The notes beneath the pieces are model-generated. The model saw only the letters and a list, made by a program, of their open reading frames with translations, made no database searches and was not told the DNA's origin. A stretch of 64,000 nt of DNA. Origin: Sphingomonas abietis. Its GTDB lineage: Bacteria > Pseudomonadota > Alphaproteobacteria > Sphingomonadales > Sphingomonadaceae. The stretch lies in contig NZ_CP115174.1 in the NCBI RefSeq assembly GCF_027625475.1, positions 496,001-560,000 of the forward strand, given 5' to 3'. Shown one piece after another: positions 63,341-64,000 of the stretch (positions are counted from its first letter, which is position 1; every line of letters begins with the position of its first letter). Both the position numbers and the translations under genes were made by a program.

Positions 63341-63991
63341 TTAGCGTGGGGACGCCTCGCCCGCGGCGACGACCGGCTGCTTCTTGGCGCCCTCGCCGAC
63401 GCTGTTGTTGCCGGCCTTGGCGTCGGCATCGGTGCCGGCGGCGACGGCAGGGGCCTCGGCCGGCGTGGTCGGCAGCGGCTTCGGGCTGTCGCTCTGCGCG
63501 TTGAGATAGGCGATCACATTGGCGCGATCCTGCGGGTTGGAAAGGCCCGCGAAGGTCATCTTGGTGCCGGGCGCATAGGCCTTGGGGCTCTTCAGCCATT
63601 GGAACAGCTCGTCGAAGGTCCAGGGGCCGCCATGCGCCTTGATCGCGTCGGAATAAGCAAAGCCCGCCTCGCTTCCGACCGGCCGGCCGACGACGCCCCA
63701 TAGCTGCGGGCCGATCTGGTTGGGGCCGCCCTTCTGGTCCGAATGGCAGACGCCGCATTTCTTGAAGACATCGGCGCCTTTCTGCGGATCGGCACTGGAG
63801 AGATAGAAAGCGGCGGGCTTCTCGGCGGCGGGCGCGTCGCTGTCCACCTCGGCCTCGACGCCCTCGACGACATAGCCCATCTTGGCGGGGCGTTCGGAGC
63901 GGAAATAGCCGCCGGTCGCGATCCATAGCCCCAGCGCCGCGATGGCGGCGGCCAAGACCCAGCCGGCGATCATGTTGGTCCGGTTGTCCAT
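63341..63991 (-). CDS. Membrane-anchored c-type cytochrome (CycM-like)
   Basis: 216 residues, complete just inside the window. An uncleaved N-terminal anchor (MIAGWVLAAAIAALGLWIA, about 7-25) is followed by a periplasmic domain with one haem-binding CGVCH at about residue 79, NQIGPQLWGVVGRPVG, and a methionine ligand in GTKMTFAGL. The fold and anchor match CycM/cytochrome c552-type proteins that carry electrons between the bc1 complex and cytochrome oxidase in alphaproteobacteria. A low-complexity Ala/Pro-rich tail of about 45 residues ends it. It points toward the LOG gene. Confidence 0.92.
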   Translation of the reverse strand: MDNRTNMIAGWVLAAAIAALGLWIATGGYFRSERPAKMGYVVEGVEAEVDSDAPAAEKPAAFYLSSADPQKGADVFKKCGVCHSDQKGGPNQIGPQLWGVVGRPVGSEAGFAYSDAIKAHGGPWTFDELFQWLKSPKAYAPGTKMTFAGLSNPQDRANVIAYLNAQSDSPKPLPTTPAEAPAVAAGTDADAKAGNNSVGEGAKKQPVVAAGEASPR

Positions 63992-64000
63992 GCCCCGCGA

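Overview
This 64 kb window is a chromosomal segment of a high-GC alphaproteobacterium, most likely Sphingomonadaceae (Sphingomonas or a close relative). The evidence is the gene content: a circularly permuted two-piece tmRNA, the CtrA inhibitor SciP, an NDUFS4-type complex I subunit, a CycM-like membrane cytochrome c, an alpha-type SerC with a hairpin leader, and many short uncharacterised proteins of sphingomonad style. Genes are dense, GC-rich at third codon positions and often overlap by ATGA. I found no prophage, insertion sequence, CRISPR array, tRNA or rRNA gene.

Layout. 1-4.5 kb: the end of hrpB, a complex I subunit, a leftward lemA/TPM/TPM/NUDIX operon, mscL and a small secreted protein. 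4.5-17.4 kb: the translation and RNA block, split into two convergent halves. truB-rpsO-pnp runs rightward and rimP-nusA-(tautomerase)-ylxR-infB-rbfA runs leftward. Between them lie a lipoprotein, the tmRNA, thymidine kinase, a retropepsin-like protease and a DUF2239 gene. 17.6-21.5 kb: a PQQ-type sugar dehydrogenase, a ClC channel and a phytanoyl-CoA-dioxygenase-like protein.

21.5-31.8 kb is the most distinctive metabolic region, a Kdo and surface-polysaccharide cluster. kdsA faces kdsD(kpsF)-kdsB-histidine phosphatase-kpsC-like-GT4. These are followed by a fatty-acid 2-hydroxylase-like gene, a kpsS-like gene and an LTA-synthase-like sulfatase-fold enzyme. It can be read as CMP-Kdo synthesis feeding a poly-Kdo capsule linker, in a lineage whose best-known members carry glycosphingolipids instead of LPS. 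No kpsMTED export genes lie in the window.

31.8-48.5 kb is mainly housekeeping: trmB, manA, a Crp/Fnr regulator, murA, DUF445, an RND efflux pair, SIMPL, GlsB, sciP, mnmA, phzF and a CDF metal transporter, with several unrecognised small proteins. 48.6-57 kb: pdxH, then a probable operon dnaJ-like/brkB/fabI/DUF4160/DUF2442/aroC, two low-complexity secreted proteins, and purA-hisZ. 57.4-58.6 kb is a clearly AT-richer single-gene islet encoding an FRG-domain protein, the best candidate for recent transfer and possibly for defence. 58.6-64 kb: the serC-serA operon with a structured leader and internal palindromic repeats, an extensin-like lipoprotein, a LOG-family protein and a membrane cytochrome c.
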